The position numbers and the translations under genes are program-made. Below the pieces are notes generated by a model. That model saw nothing but the letters and a program-made list of their open reading frames with translations. It was not told the origin of the DNA and did not search any database. Shown here one piece after another: positions 1-5,255 of a DNA stretch of 5,255 nucleotides. The stretch is from Phycisphaerales bacterium UBA2402. Its GTDB lineage: Bacteria; Planctomycetota; Phycisphaerae; Phycisphaerales; UBA1924. The stretch covers positions 1,098 through 6,352 of the forward strand of contig DDSA01000172.1 of NCBI GenBank assembly GCA_002343715.1, given 5' to 3'. The first letter of the stretch is position 1; every line of letters begins with the position of its first letter.

Positions 1-1782
1 GTCGATGCCGCCGTCCTCGTTGAAGTCGGCGGTGCACTCGCCCACGGCGGGCAGGTCGTCCTCCGGGCTTTGACGCGGGCCCGGCTCGGCGTCGGTGATG
101 TCGAAGTACGAGCGCGACCGGGCGATGCGGAAGATCGGGCCGCTGGTCATGCCGTCGAACATCGAATCGGGGTTGGGCGCCCATCCCGTCCGCGTGCGGA
201 CCAGTTCGCGCACGATGCCCCGGTCTACGAACATGATGCCGCCGGTGTCGGTCGCCTGCACGCTGCGGACCTGAACCCCGCCGTCCAGACGGACCTGGTC
301 GACGATCGAGAGTCCGCCCGAGGGGTTCGACCCCACGAAAAAGATGTCCGATGAGCAGCCCAGCAGGAGCCGGCCCTCATCGTCGATGGTGAAGGTGAGT
401 TCGGTGCAGGGCACGATGCCGGGGGGGAGCGAGTGTGTGGTCTGAGCGGACGTGGCGATGTTCCTGCCCAGGCGCACCACCTGATGGCTCGACTGCCCGC
501 CGTGGATCAGCACCACCTGGTCCGCGCTGTCGTCAAAGGCGATAGCGCCGGGCACGCTCGGCAGCGTGCGGGTCCCGATCGAGTCGATGCGACCGTCCCG
601 CAGGCGGAGTTGACGCAGGATGTTCCCATCGACGACGTACAGATCGCCATCGCGCCCGCATGCGATCGGCCCGTTGCCCGTGGACAGTTCAAAGGTTGCG
701 GCTGTCGCGCCGGTGCTCCCGTCGAAAACCTTGACGTGCGGCCTGGCCCCGCCCGTAGCGGACGAGCCAGAGACCCGCGCCCACGCCAGCACCGATACAG
801 GATGGAGTTGAACATCCTGCACCGCGGCGAAGGCGTCGAGCCGGAAGATGTTGTGTGTCGGATGGGGGCTGTCTGTGAAGTCGAGGGGGCGCGTGTTATG
901 GATCGCGGCTTCCTCGCCCGCGATGGGGCTGGACGACAGGGCGAACAGGGGCAGGATGAAGTTGACGCCGTCGAGGAGACGGAAGGGGGGGTTGCTCCCG
1001 TTGTTGAAGTCGTCGAACTCCCAGTAGGTGCGCTCCTGCACCTCGCCGCCGCCGGTGCGGAAATCGCCGATCCTGAGCCGCATCTCGGACTTCGCCAGGT
1101 CGAAGGGGGCCTGGGTGACCAGCGAACTGCTGTTCGATGGGTTGCGCAGCGCCACCTCGGGCGTCGAGCAGGCGTTGTAGACGTGCCGCAGGGTGCAGGC
1201 GTGGCCGCCGGAGCGCTTGAGCACACCCGGGTTGTCCTCCTCGGGGCTGAAGCGTCCGTAGCAGATATCGACCAGCGCGCCCAGGTCCAGCAAGGCCCGC
1301 AACTGGGCCGGGCTGGGGCCTTTGCCGTCCACGACGCCGTACTGGCCCACGATGAACCTGCCCGGAGCGCGCTGGTTGAGCCACGCCTTCACACCATCGA
1401 ACCAGCCGGTGCCGCCGGTGCCGTTCTCGGCGTGGGTGTTCATCAGTTCGCCCATCTCGCGGATCTGCTCGGTGACGAACTCGTAGTTCGCGTCCTGCGA
1501 CCAGTGGCGCGGCCCGCCCATCATCGACGGCCAGCCGTTGTTGGCGATGAAGCCCATGCGGTTGATCGCCGAGGTGGGGATGCAGTACATCGAGCCGTTG
1601 CCGGGAAGGCCCGGGCGGTGGGGCGGCTGTGGCCTCAGCCCAACGGCCCGCTTCTGGTCGAAGTCGGGCAGGCCGGGGCGGAAGACGTCGCAGTTGTCGG
1701 TCGCGTGGGCGGCGGTGGCCAGCCCCGACGCGAGCGCCAACGCGCGCAGAGTGAGCGTTCGGACAGTTGTGTTCTTGCACAT
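1..1782 (-). CDS. Secreted papain/C39-like cysteine-peptidase-type protein with propeller-like region and C-terminal dockerin-type repeat (3' end cut by window edge)
   Basis: The reading frame is open for 594 codons from ATG at 1782 to base 1, with no stop, so the C-terminus lies outside the window. The start is supported by AGAAGGAA (1791-1798) a short distance upstream and by an immediate signal peptide: basic n-region, hydrophobic stretch (LALASGLATAA), likely cleavage after AHA at residue 27. Residues about 60-220 look like a papain-fold/C39-like peptidase: YCIPTS with candidate nucleophile Cys67, GGHACTLRHVY with candidate His194, then RNPSN with Asn214 as possible third residue. Residues about 312-560 contain short beta-rich segments (VKVFDGSTG, DGDLYVVDG, GAIAFDD, IDDEGRLLLG) like YncE/NHL-type propeller blades; this is weaker. 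Residues 583-594, CTADFNEDGGID, match the first calcium loop of a dockerin-like repeat of the kind found at the C-terminus of many Phycisphaerales exported proteins. Proteolytic activity and substrate are inference; the role is unknown. It is transcribed divergently from the DUF1579 gene. Confidence 0.85.
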   Translation of the reverse strand, partial: MCKNTTVRTLTLRALALASGLATAAHATDNCDVFRPGLPDFDQKRAVGLRPQPPHRPGLPGNGSMYCIPTSAINRMGFIANNGWPSMMGGPRHWSQDANYEFVTEQIREMGELMNTHAENGTGGTGWFDGVKAWLNQRAPGRFIVGQYGVVDGKGPSPAQLRALLDLGALVDICYGRFSPEEDNPGVLKRSGGHACTLRHVYNACSTPEVALRNPSNSSSLVTQAPFDLAKSEMRLRIGDFRTGGGEVQERTYWEFDDFNNGSNPPFRLLDGVNFILPLFALSSSPIAGEEAAIHNTRPLDFTDSPHPTHNIFRLDAFAAVQDVQLHPVSVLAWARVSGSSATGGARPHVKVFDGSTGATAATFELSTGNGPIACGRDGDLYVVDGNILRQLRLRDGRIDSIGTRTLPSVPGAIAFDDSADQVVLIHGGQSSHQVVRLGRNIATSAQTTHSLPPGIVPCTELTFTIDDEGRLLLGCSSDIFFVGSNPSGGLSIVDQVRLDGGVQVRSVQATDTGGIMFVDRGIVRELVRTRTGWAPNPDSMFDGMTSGPIFRIARSRSYFDITDAEPGPRQSPEDDLPAVGECTADFNEDGGID

Positions 1783-2039
1783 GGTGTGGTTTCCTTCTCG
1801 TTCGTGCCGGGTCGTGCTGCTGTTTCGGTGCGATGCCTGCGGCGATCGCGTTCGCCCCGGGTCCTTCACTGAGCGTGATCAAACGGCGGGTGTGACACCG
1901 ACATAATAAAAATCCGCTCCAAGCGAACTTGATCGGTTTGTTAGGGTCCTCGTAACGTGACTCGACATGGGCCTCGTGTGGTCAGCCTGAAACCACCGCC
2001 GGCCCGGGATCGCGGATGCACTGAACCCGGAGAACTCGG
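1783..2039. promoter_or_regulatory. Divergent intergenic region, probable promoters for both flanking genes
   Basis: This 257-bp spacer separates two divergently transcribed genes, so promoters for both must lie in or near it. The only clearly AT-rich patch is at 1901-1915 (acataataaaaatcc). On the minus strand it reads TATTAT (1903-1908), a good -10-like hexamer, but no convincing -35 lies at the usual spacing. On the plus strand TTGATC (1929-1934) and TAACGT (1953-1958) are 18 bp apart and could be a weak sigma-70-type promoter for the DUF1579 gene. An 11-bp perfect inverted repeat, GGTGT-G-ACACC (1889-1899), lies next to the AT-rich patch and might be an operator. A GGAG at 2029-2032, 7 bases before the ATG at 2040, is the likely ribosome binding site. 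All promoter and operator assignments are by eye and weak. Confidence 0.35.
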
Positions 2040-2621
2040 ATGAACCGACTTATGAAACCCCTCTTTTTCGTCACGTTCGTGACGCTCACCGCCGGCGGGC
2101 TTGCCCTCACGCAGCCCGTCAAGGAAGCAACGGCCGGCGTGCCCTTGAAAATGCACGGGCCGATGGAGCACATCGCGGGAGTCTGGACGGGCAGAGCAAA
2201 GATGTGGATCGGCCCCGGGATACAGGAGCCGGTCGAGGGTGTGTGTACCTGGAGGGTCACGCCGATCCTCGGCGGGCGGTACGTCCGCTGCGAAGTGAGC
2301 GGGTCGCTGCCGGGCGTGGGGCCGTTCACGGGCGAGCGCGTGTGCGGGTTCGACACTGTCACGGGGAAGTTCGTCGGCAGTTGGGTGGACAACCAATCAA
2401 ACGACATCATTCATGGCACGGGCGAACCGAGCGAAGACGGCCGGACCATCACCTGGACCTATACCTCCAGCTGCCCGATCACCGGAACGCCCGCGATGAT
2501 CCGCGAGACCCACACCACCACAGTGCCCGGCACGATGTTGTTCGAGTTGTTCGTCACCGACACCGGGGCGAACAAGGAGTTCAAGCGCGTGCGCGTGGAC
2601 TTCACGCGCCTGCCGGCCTGA
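2040..2621 (+). CDS. Exported DUF1579-type protein
   Basis: A 193-residue protein of unknown function that resembles the DUF1579 family. The start is ATG at 2040 with GGAG at 2029-2032. The N-terminus has Arg3 and Lys6, then a hydrophobic stretch (residues 8-23), consistent with a signal peptide; cleavage might follow the AxA at residues 30-32, while an uncleaved anchor is possible. The mature part shows the family pattern in order: H44-I-A-G-V-W49 near the start, LGGRY (77-81), G-x-FTGERVCGFD (94-105), then FVGSWVDN (111-118), followed by alternating beta-strand-like sequence. This suggests a small beta-barrel fold. Four cysteines (69, 84, 102, 145) could form disulfides after export; this is inference. 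The family has no established enzymatic role that I can name. It lies 16 bp upstream of the CPBP protease gene in the same direction, so the two are probably co-transcribed. Several long open frames on either strand here are shadows. Confidence 0.85.
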   Translation: MNRLMKPLFFVTFVTLTAGGLALTQPVKEATAGVPLKMHGPMEHIAGVWTGRAKMWIGPGIQEPVEGVCTWRVTPILGGRYVRCEVSGSLPGVGPFTGERVCGFDTVTGKFVGSWVDNQSNDIIHGTGEPSEDGRTITWTYTSSCPITGTPAMIRETHTTTVPGTMLFELFVTDTGANKEFKRVRVDFTRLPA

Positions 2622-2637
2622 GGCGCTATGTTCCCGC

Positions 2638-3444
2638 GTGCCCGACCTGATCGATCACATCGCGGTCATCGCCTTGTTGTTCACACACTGGTGGTTCGAC
2701 CGGCGCGGCGCGGCGAAGGTCCGGGAGCGCCGACGCCACGATGAAGCTCGTCTCGCCGCGGGGCAGGAACCGTTTGTTCCCGACCGGGTCTCGTGGCTGG
2801 GCCCGGTCGGGATCGGCGGCGGCTTGGCGCTGGTGTCGGCGGTGTTGCTGTGGAGGACGGGCGCGGGCGAGACACTGCGGATCTCGGTGTCCGGGTGGGG
2901 TGTGTGGGCGTGGATCGGGGCCGGCGCGGTCTTCGCTTATCTCGGGTTCATGCTGGTGTTCCTCAACATGGAGTCGGTGCACGTCCCGCACTGCGAGCCG
3001 TGCCGCGAAGAGTGGCGCAAGATGCTGCGGACCAACGCCAGCGTTCGGGCGCACTCGATCGGCGTGCCCGGCTCGGCTCGCAACTCGATCATCGGCGGCG
3101 CGGCGGAGGAGTTCGTCTGGCGCGGGTACCTGTGGTGGTACGTTGCGGCGCTGGGGGGCGACTGGGCCGCGCTCGCGGCGACCGCGGTGCTCTTCGGGGT
3201 CTTTCACCGGGGGCAGGGCGTGGGGCCGTGGTCCTTCGCCACCGTCGCCGGCGCGGTGCTGGGAGTCCTGCGACTGGTCTCGGGCGGGGTCTGGCTCGGC
3301 GTGTTCCTTCACGCGGGACACAACGGGGTCGTCGCGGCGCTCTGCGCCTCGGCCCGGCGGGGTGTTCGCTCCACGATGGTGGACGAGAACTGCGAGTGCG
3401 ACTGCGAAAAGTGCGCGGCGGCCCTCAGACCACGAACCGCCTGA
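2638..3444 (+). CDS. CPBP family intramembrane glutamic metalloprotease (CAAX protease/Abi-like)
   Basis: A 268-residue multi-pass membrane protein with all three CPBP motifs: E157-E158-F-V-W-R162 (EExxxR), F186-G-V-F-H190 (FxxxH) and H225-A-G-H-N229 (HxxxN). In characterised relatives (Rce1-type CAAX proteases, bacteriocin-processing and immunity proteins) these Glu and His residues line the active site within the membrane. Hydrophobic segments lie at about residues 8-20, 55-72, 87-110, 165-189, 200-215 and 218-237. The start is GTG at 2638, 16 bp after the DUF1579 stop. There is no good Shine-Dalgarno sequence (only a distant GAGG at 2620-2623) and no in-frame ATG before residue 105, so coupling to the upstream gene is plausible. 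Two features are unusual: a loop with HVPHCEPC (115-122) and a C-terminal tail with CECDCEKC (252-259). The substrate is unknown; no prenylation gene is visible. The last 20 bp overlap the convergent ketosynthase gene. Confidence 0.88.
   Translation: MPDLIDHIAVIALLFTHWWFDRRGAAKVRERRRHDEARLAAGQEPFVPDRVSWLGPVGIGGGLALVSAVLLWRTGAGETLRISVSGWGVWAWIGAGAVFAYLGFMLVFLNMESVHVPHCEPCREEWRKMLRTNASVRAHSIGVPGSARNSIIGGAAEEFVWRGYLWWYVAALGGDWAALAATAVLFGVFHRGQGVGPWSFATVAGAVLGVLRLVSGGVWLGVFLHAGHNGVVAALCASARRGVRSTMVDENCECDCEKCAAALRPRTA
3425..3444. other. Tail-to-tail gene overlap of 20 bp
   Basis: The stop codon of the CPBP gene (TGA, 3442-3444, plus strand) lies inside the ketosynthase coding sequence, and the ketosynthase stop (TGA, read from 3427-3425, minus strand) lies inside the CPBP coding sequence. 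There is therefore no room for an intergenic terminator. The only nearby inverted repeat (GGCGG at 3417-3421, CCGCC at 3437-3441) has a 15-base loop and no T-tract. The two transcripts must share complementary 3' ends. Confidence 0.9.
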
Positions 3445-4744
3445 CACAGATCGTGTCGTTCTGCCCGCCGAAACCGAAACTGTTGGAGAGACAGGCGTCC
3501 ACACCCTGCCCGCGCAGGTCGCGGGCCGCGTTGGGCACGTAGTCGAGGTCGCACTCCGGGTCGGGCGTGTGCAGGTTGATGGTGGGCGGGAGCCAGCCGG
3601 TGCGGATGGCCTGCACGCAGGTGATGAGCTCGACGGCGCCCGCCGCCTGAATGAGGTGCCCCAGCATGCTCTTGACGCTGCTGAAGGGGACGCGCGGCGC
3701 GAGCGGACCGAAGACGCCCTTGACGGCACGGGTTTCGATCTTGTCGTTCTCTTTCGTTCCGGTGCCGTGCGCGGAGATGTAGTGCACCTGCGGACGGCCG
3801 TCGGCACCGGGCTCGCGCGGGTTGATCCCCGCCTGCCGGCAGGCCTGCATCATCGCGGCGATGGCGCCCTTGCCCTCTTCCTGGATGTCGGTGATGCGGA
3901 AGGCATCGGCCGAGCTGCCGAACCCGGCGAGCTCGCACAGCGGCACGGCGTTGCGCCGGAGGGCGTGTTCCAGATCCTCGAGAACGAGCACACCCGCCCC
4001 CTCGCCCATCAGGAATCCGTCCCGCGTCTGGTCGAACGGGCGCGAGGCGGTGCGGGGCGAATCGCGGCGGGTGGACATGGCCGTGAGACGGATGAACCCT
4101 GTCATTCCGAGCGGATGAACCATGGAGTGGGCCCCGCCAGCGAGCATGACATCGGCGTCGCCCCGGCGGATGATCTCGGAAGCCTCGCCGATGGCCTGTG
4201 TGCCCGCCGCGCACGCCGTCATGCAGTTGGCACTGGGGCCGTAGCAGCGGAGGGCTTGCGCCATGTGCGCGAGCGTGGCGTTGGGCTCCTGCTCGCGCTC
4301 GATCTCGATGGACATGCGGCGGAGGGCTTCGGCCGTCCAGCGGGATTCGTTCAGGCGGCGGGCGTCCGCATCCCACGAGGCCACGCTCGAGGCCGCCAGT
4401 TGCTCGACGTTGGTCGGGCCCTCGCCCGCGCCCATGTAGAGCCCGATCCGCTCGGGATTCACGCTCGTTCCGATGCCGGCCTGGCGGGCGGCCATGGCCC
4501 CGGCCGCGATGGCGAAGCGTGTGCTGAGCCCGCACCGTTCGAAGTGATCGGCGGTGGGGAAGTGATCCGCGAGCGAGAACCCCTTGACTTCGGAGGCGAA
4601 GTTTGTGGCGAAGGTCGAGGCGTCAAAGCGCGTGACCGGCCCGGCGACGTTGTCGCCCTTGAGCAGGCGTGCCCAGACGGCATCGAGATCGCACCCCAAG
4701 GGTGTGACCCAACCCATCCCAGTGATGACCACGCGTCGTGACAT
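3425..4744 (-). CDS. fabF: Beta-ketoacyl-[acyl-carrier-protein] synthase II-like (FabF family)
   Basis: A 439-residue thiolase-fold condensing enzyme, a little longer than typical FabF (about 410 residues). The family catalyses decarboxylative Claisen condensation of malonyl-ACP with an acyl-enzyme intermediate during cytoplasmic fatty-acid chain elongation. The order of motifs is complete: VVITGMGWVTPLG at the N-terminus (5-17), nucleophile Cys178 in TACAAG, GEGAGVLVLE (247-256), His326 in SAHGTGTKEND, Lys358 and His363 in VKSMLGHLIQAAG, and NSFGFGGQN (421-429) near the C-terminus. Cys-His-His is intact, so activity is expected. The start is ATG at 4744, with GAGGA at 4755-4759 about 10 bases upstream. 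The segment between residues 110 and 170 (SIEIEREQEPNATLAHMA) differs from E. coli FabF and resembles a planctomycete FabF-like clade as I recall it. No acp, fabD or fabG lies in the window, so it could be the housekeeping enzyme or a paralogue for another acyl product; the gene symbol indicates family only. It lies 27 bp downstream of the GxxExxY gene. Confidence 0.9.
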   Translation of the reverse strand: MSRRVVITGMGWVTPLGCDLDAVWARLLKGDNVAGPVTRFDASTFATNFASEVKGFSLADHFPTADHFERCGLSTRFAIAAGAMAARQAGIGTSVNPERIGLYMGAGEGPTNVEQLAASSVASWDADARRLNESRWTAEALRRMSIEIEREQEPNATLAHMAQALRCYGPSANCMTACAAGTQAIGEASEIIRRGDADVMLAGGAHSMVHPLGMTGFIRLTAMSTRRDSPRTASRPFDQTRDGFLMGEGAGVLVLEDLEHALRRNAVPLCELAGFGSSADAFRITDIQEEGKGAIAAMMQACRQAGINPREPGADGRPQVHYISAHGTGTKENDKIETRAVKGVFGPLAPRVPFSSVKSMLGHLIQAAGAVELITCVQAIRTGWLPPTINLHTPDPECDLDYVPNAARDLRGQGVDACLSNSFGFGGQNDTICVRRFVV

Positions 4745-4771
4745 GCGCGGCGGTTCCTCGAGGGAGCGGCC

Positions 4772-5255
4772 TTATTGGGCGTCGAAATCGTGGTGCGAGG
4801 GCGACGCCTCGGAATCGTGACCGTCCGGATCATCGAACGAGACACCCCGCTCGGCGTTGATCTTGTCGACGTTCAGCACGCGGACGAGGCCATCCTTCAG
4901 CCGCTTCTCGGCGAAGTTGACGATGAGCCCCAGGTCGAGCGCTGCGGCCTTGAGGCGTGAACGCAGACCCATGCGTTCGCCGGTGTCGACTTCGCCGTGA
5001 CGGGCCATGATCTCGACGAGGAACTTGTCCTCGATGTAGAAATCGGCGGTGGTGGTGCCGACCTGCGAGCCCTTGTACATCACGGGGATGGTGTGGCCGG
5101 CCTTGTAGGCGATGCCCATGGCGTCGAGTTCGAGCTTGACCGCGGCGAGATAGACCTCGCGGGTGTAGCCGGGGCCGAGCGTCTTGTGCACGTCGATCGC
5201 GATGCCGATGAGCTTGCGGCTGCTCTCGGTGAGTTCGGTGGGGAGCTCGGAGATG
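4772..5255 (-). CDS. GxxExxY family protein (PD-(D/E)xK nuclease-like fold), start outside window
   Basis: The frame is open from the right edge to TAA at 4774-4772, giving 160 visible residues. GTG at 5191 could be a start, but it would remove the conserved first helix, which is present upstream (ESSRKLIGIAIDVHKTLGPG). The true start is therefore probably only a few codons beyond base 5255. Family landmarks include IAIDVHKTLGPGY, the EVY motif, a MYKG beta strand, ADFYIEDKFLVEI (core D...E of the PD-(D/E)xK fold), and NFAEKRLKDGLVRV near the end of the domain. Two deviations stand out: the motif reads GYTREVY (5150-5170), with Arg where the family name has Glu, and the core reads V-E-I-M instead of the usual V-E-L-K, so the catalytic-type Lys is replaced by Met (5006-5008). 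The C-terminal tail of about 20 residues is rich in Asp and His and looks disordered. The function of the family is not established; this copy may be non-catalytic. It is probably co-transcribed with the downstream ketosynthase. Confidence 0.8.
   Translation of the reverse strand, partial: ISELPTELTESSRKLIGIAIDVHKTLGPGYTREVYLAAVKLELDAMGIAYKAGHTIPVMYKGSQVGTTTADFYIEDKFLVEIMARHGEVDTGERMGLRSRLKAAALDLGLIVNFAEKRLKDGLVRVLNVDKINAERGVSFDDPDGHDSEASPSHHDFDAQ

Noticed and set aside
421..427. G7 run, with a second at 985-991, as possible slippage or frameshift sites
   Set aside because: On the coding strand both read as Pro-Pro codons within a continuous, sensible protein frame, so no frameshift is needed.
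433..1872. 479-residue open frame on the plus strand
   Set aside because: It is antisense to the secreted protein gene, whose frame has a signal peptide, recognisable catalytic motifs and a dockerin loop. The plus-strand product is compositionally skewed and shows no domain pattern; long antisense frames are expected in such GC-rich DNA.
896..1882. 328-residue open frame on the minus strand
   Set aside because: It is in a different frame from the supported gene, is Arg/Pro/Gln-rich with low complexity, and stops at 896, while the true frame (ATG at 1782) continues to the window edge.
3417..3441. GGCGG/CCGCC inverted repeat as a terminator between the convergent genes
   Set aside because: The stem is only 5 bp with a 15-base loop and no following T-tract, and it lies inside coding sequence.
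2626..3807. 393-residue open frame on the minus strand
   Set aside because: It is antisense to the CPBP gene and overlaps the ketosynthase in the wrong frame. It is rich in Arg, Pro, Ser and Thr with no recognisable domain.
3309..4535. 408-residue open frame on the minus strand
   Set aside because: It is a frame-shifted shadow of the ketosynthase gene. It is Arg/His/Gly-rich and carries none of the condensing-enzyme motifs.
2741..4741. 666-residue open frame on the plus strand
   Set aside because: It runs across the CPBP gene in another frame and then antisense through the whole ketosynthase gene. The translation is Arg/Ser/Gly-rich without motifs, whereas the two overlapped genes have complete family signatures.
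1..5255. tRNA, rRNA, CRISPR array, insertion sequence or attachment site
   Set aside because: I saw no cloverleaf-like sequence, regularly spaced repeats, transposase motif or terminal inverted repeats on either strand. Nearly all bases are accounted for by the five genes.

Overview
The window is high-GC, densely coded bacterial DNA. It most likely comes from a planctomycete of the Phycisphaerae/Phycisphaerales type. The main clue is the C-terminal end of the first gene, where a signal-peptide-bearing protein runs into a Cys-initiated dockerin-like repeat (CTADFNEDGGID) typical of exported Phycisphaerales proteins. A FabF-like ketosynthase of a form I associate with planctomycetes, and a GxxExxY-family protein, fit this. 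The assignment rests on recognition of these families; no marker gene such as rRNA is present.

Layout: (1) Bases 1-1782, minus strand, hold a large secreted protein cut by the left edge: signal peptide, papain/C39-like cysteine-peptidase-type domain, beta-propeller-like region, start of a dockerin-type calcium loop. (2) Bases 1783-2039 are a divergent intergenic region with the only obvious AT-rich promoter-like patch. (3) Bases 2040-2621 and 2638-3444, plus strand, are a probable two-gene unit: an exported DUF1579-type protein, then a CPBP (CAAX protease/bacteriocin-processing) intramembrane metalloprotease with unusual Cys/His clusters. (4) Bases 3425-4744, minus strand, encode a complete beta-ketoacyl-ACP synthase II-like enzyme that converges on the CPBP gene and overlaps its end by 20 bp. 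(5) Bases 4772-5255, minus strand, encode a GxxExxY (PD-(D/E)xK-like) protein whose start lies just beyond the right edge. It sits 27 bp upstream of the ketosynthase gene and is probably co-transcribed with it.

The genes do not form one obvious pathway. Two units (1 and 3) concern the envelope or exported proteins, and one (4-5) pairs fatty-acid-type condensation with a nuclease-fold protein of unknown role. I see no RNA gene, CRISPR array, insertion sequence or convincing terminator. The most unusual points are the cysteine-peptidase-like N-terminal domain on a dockerin-tagged protein, the cysteine clusters of the CPBP protein, and the apparent loss of the signature Glu and active-site Lys in the GxxExxY protein. 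None of these amounts to a clearly new system.
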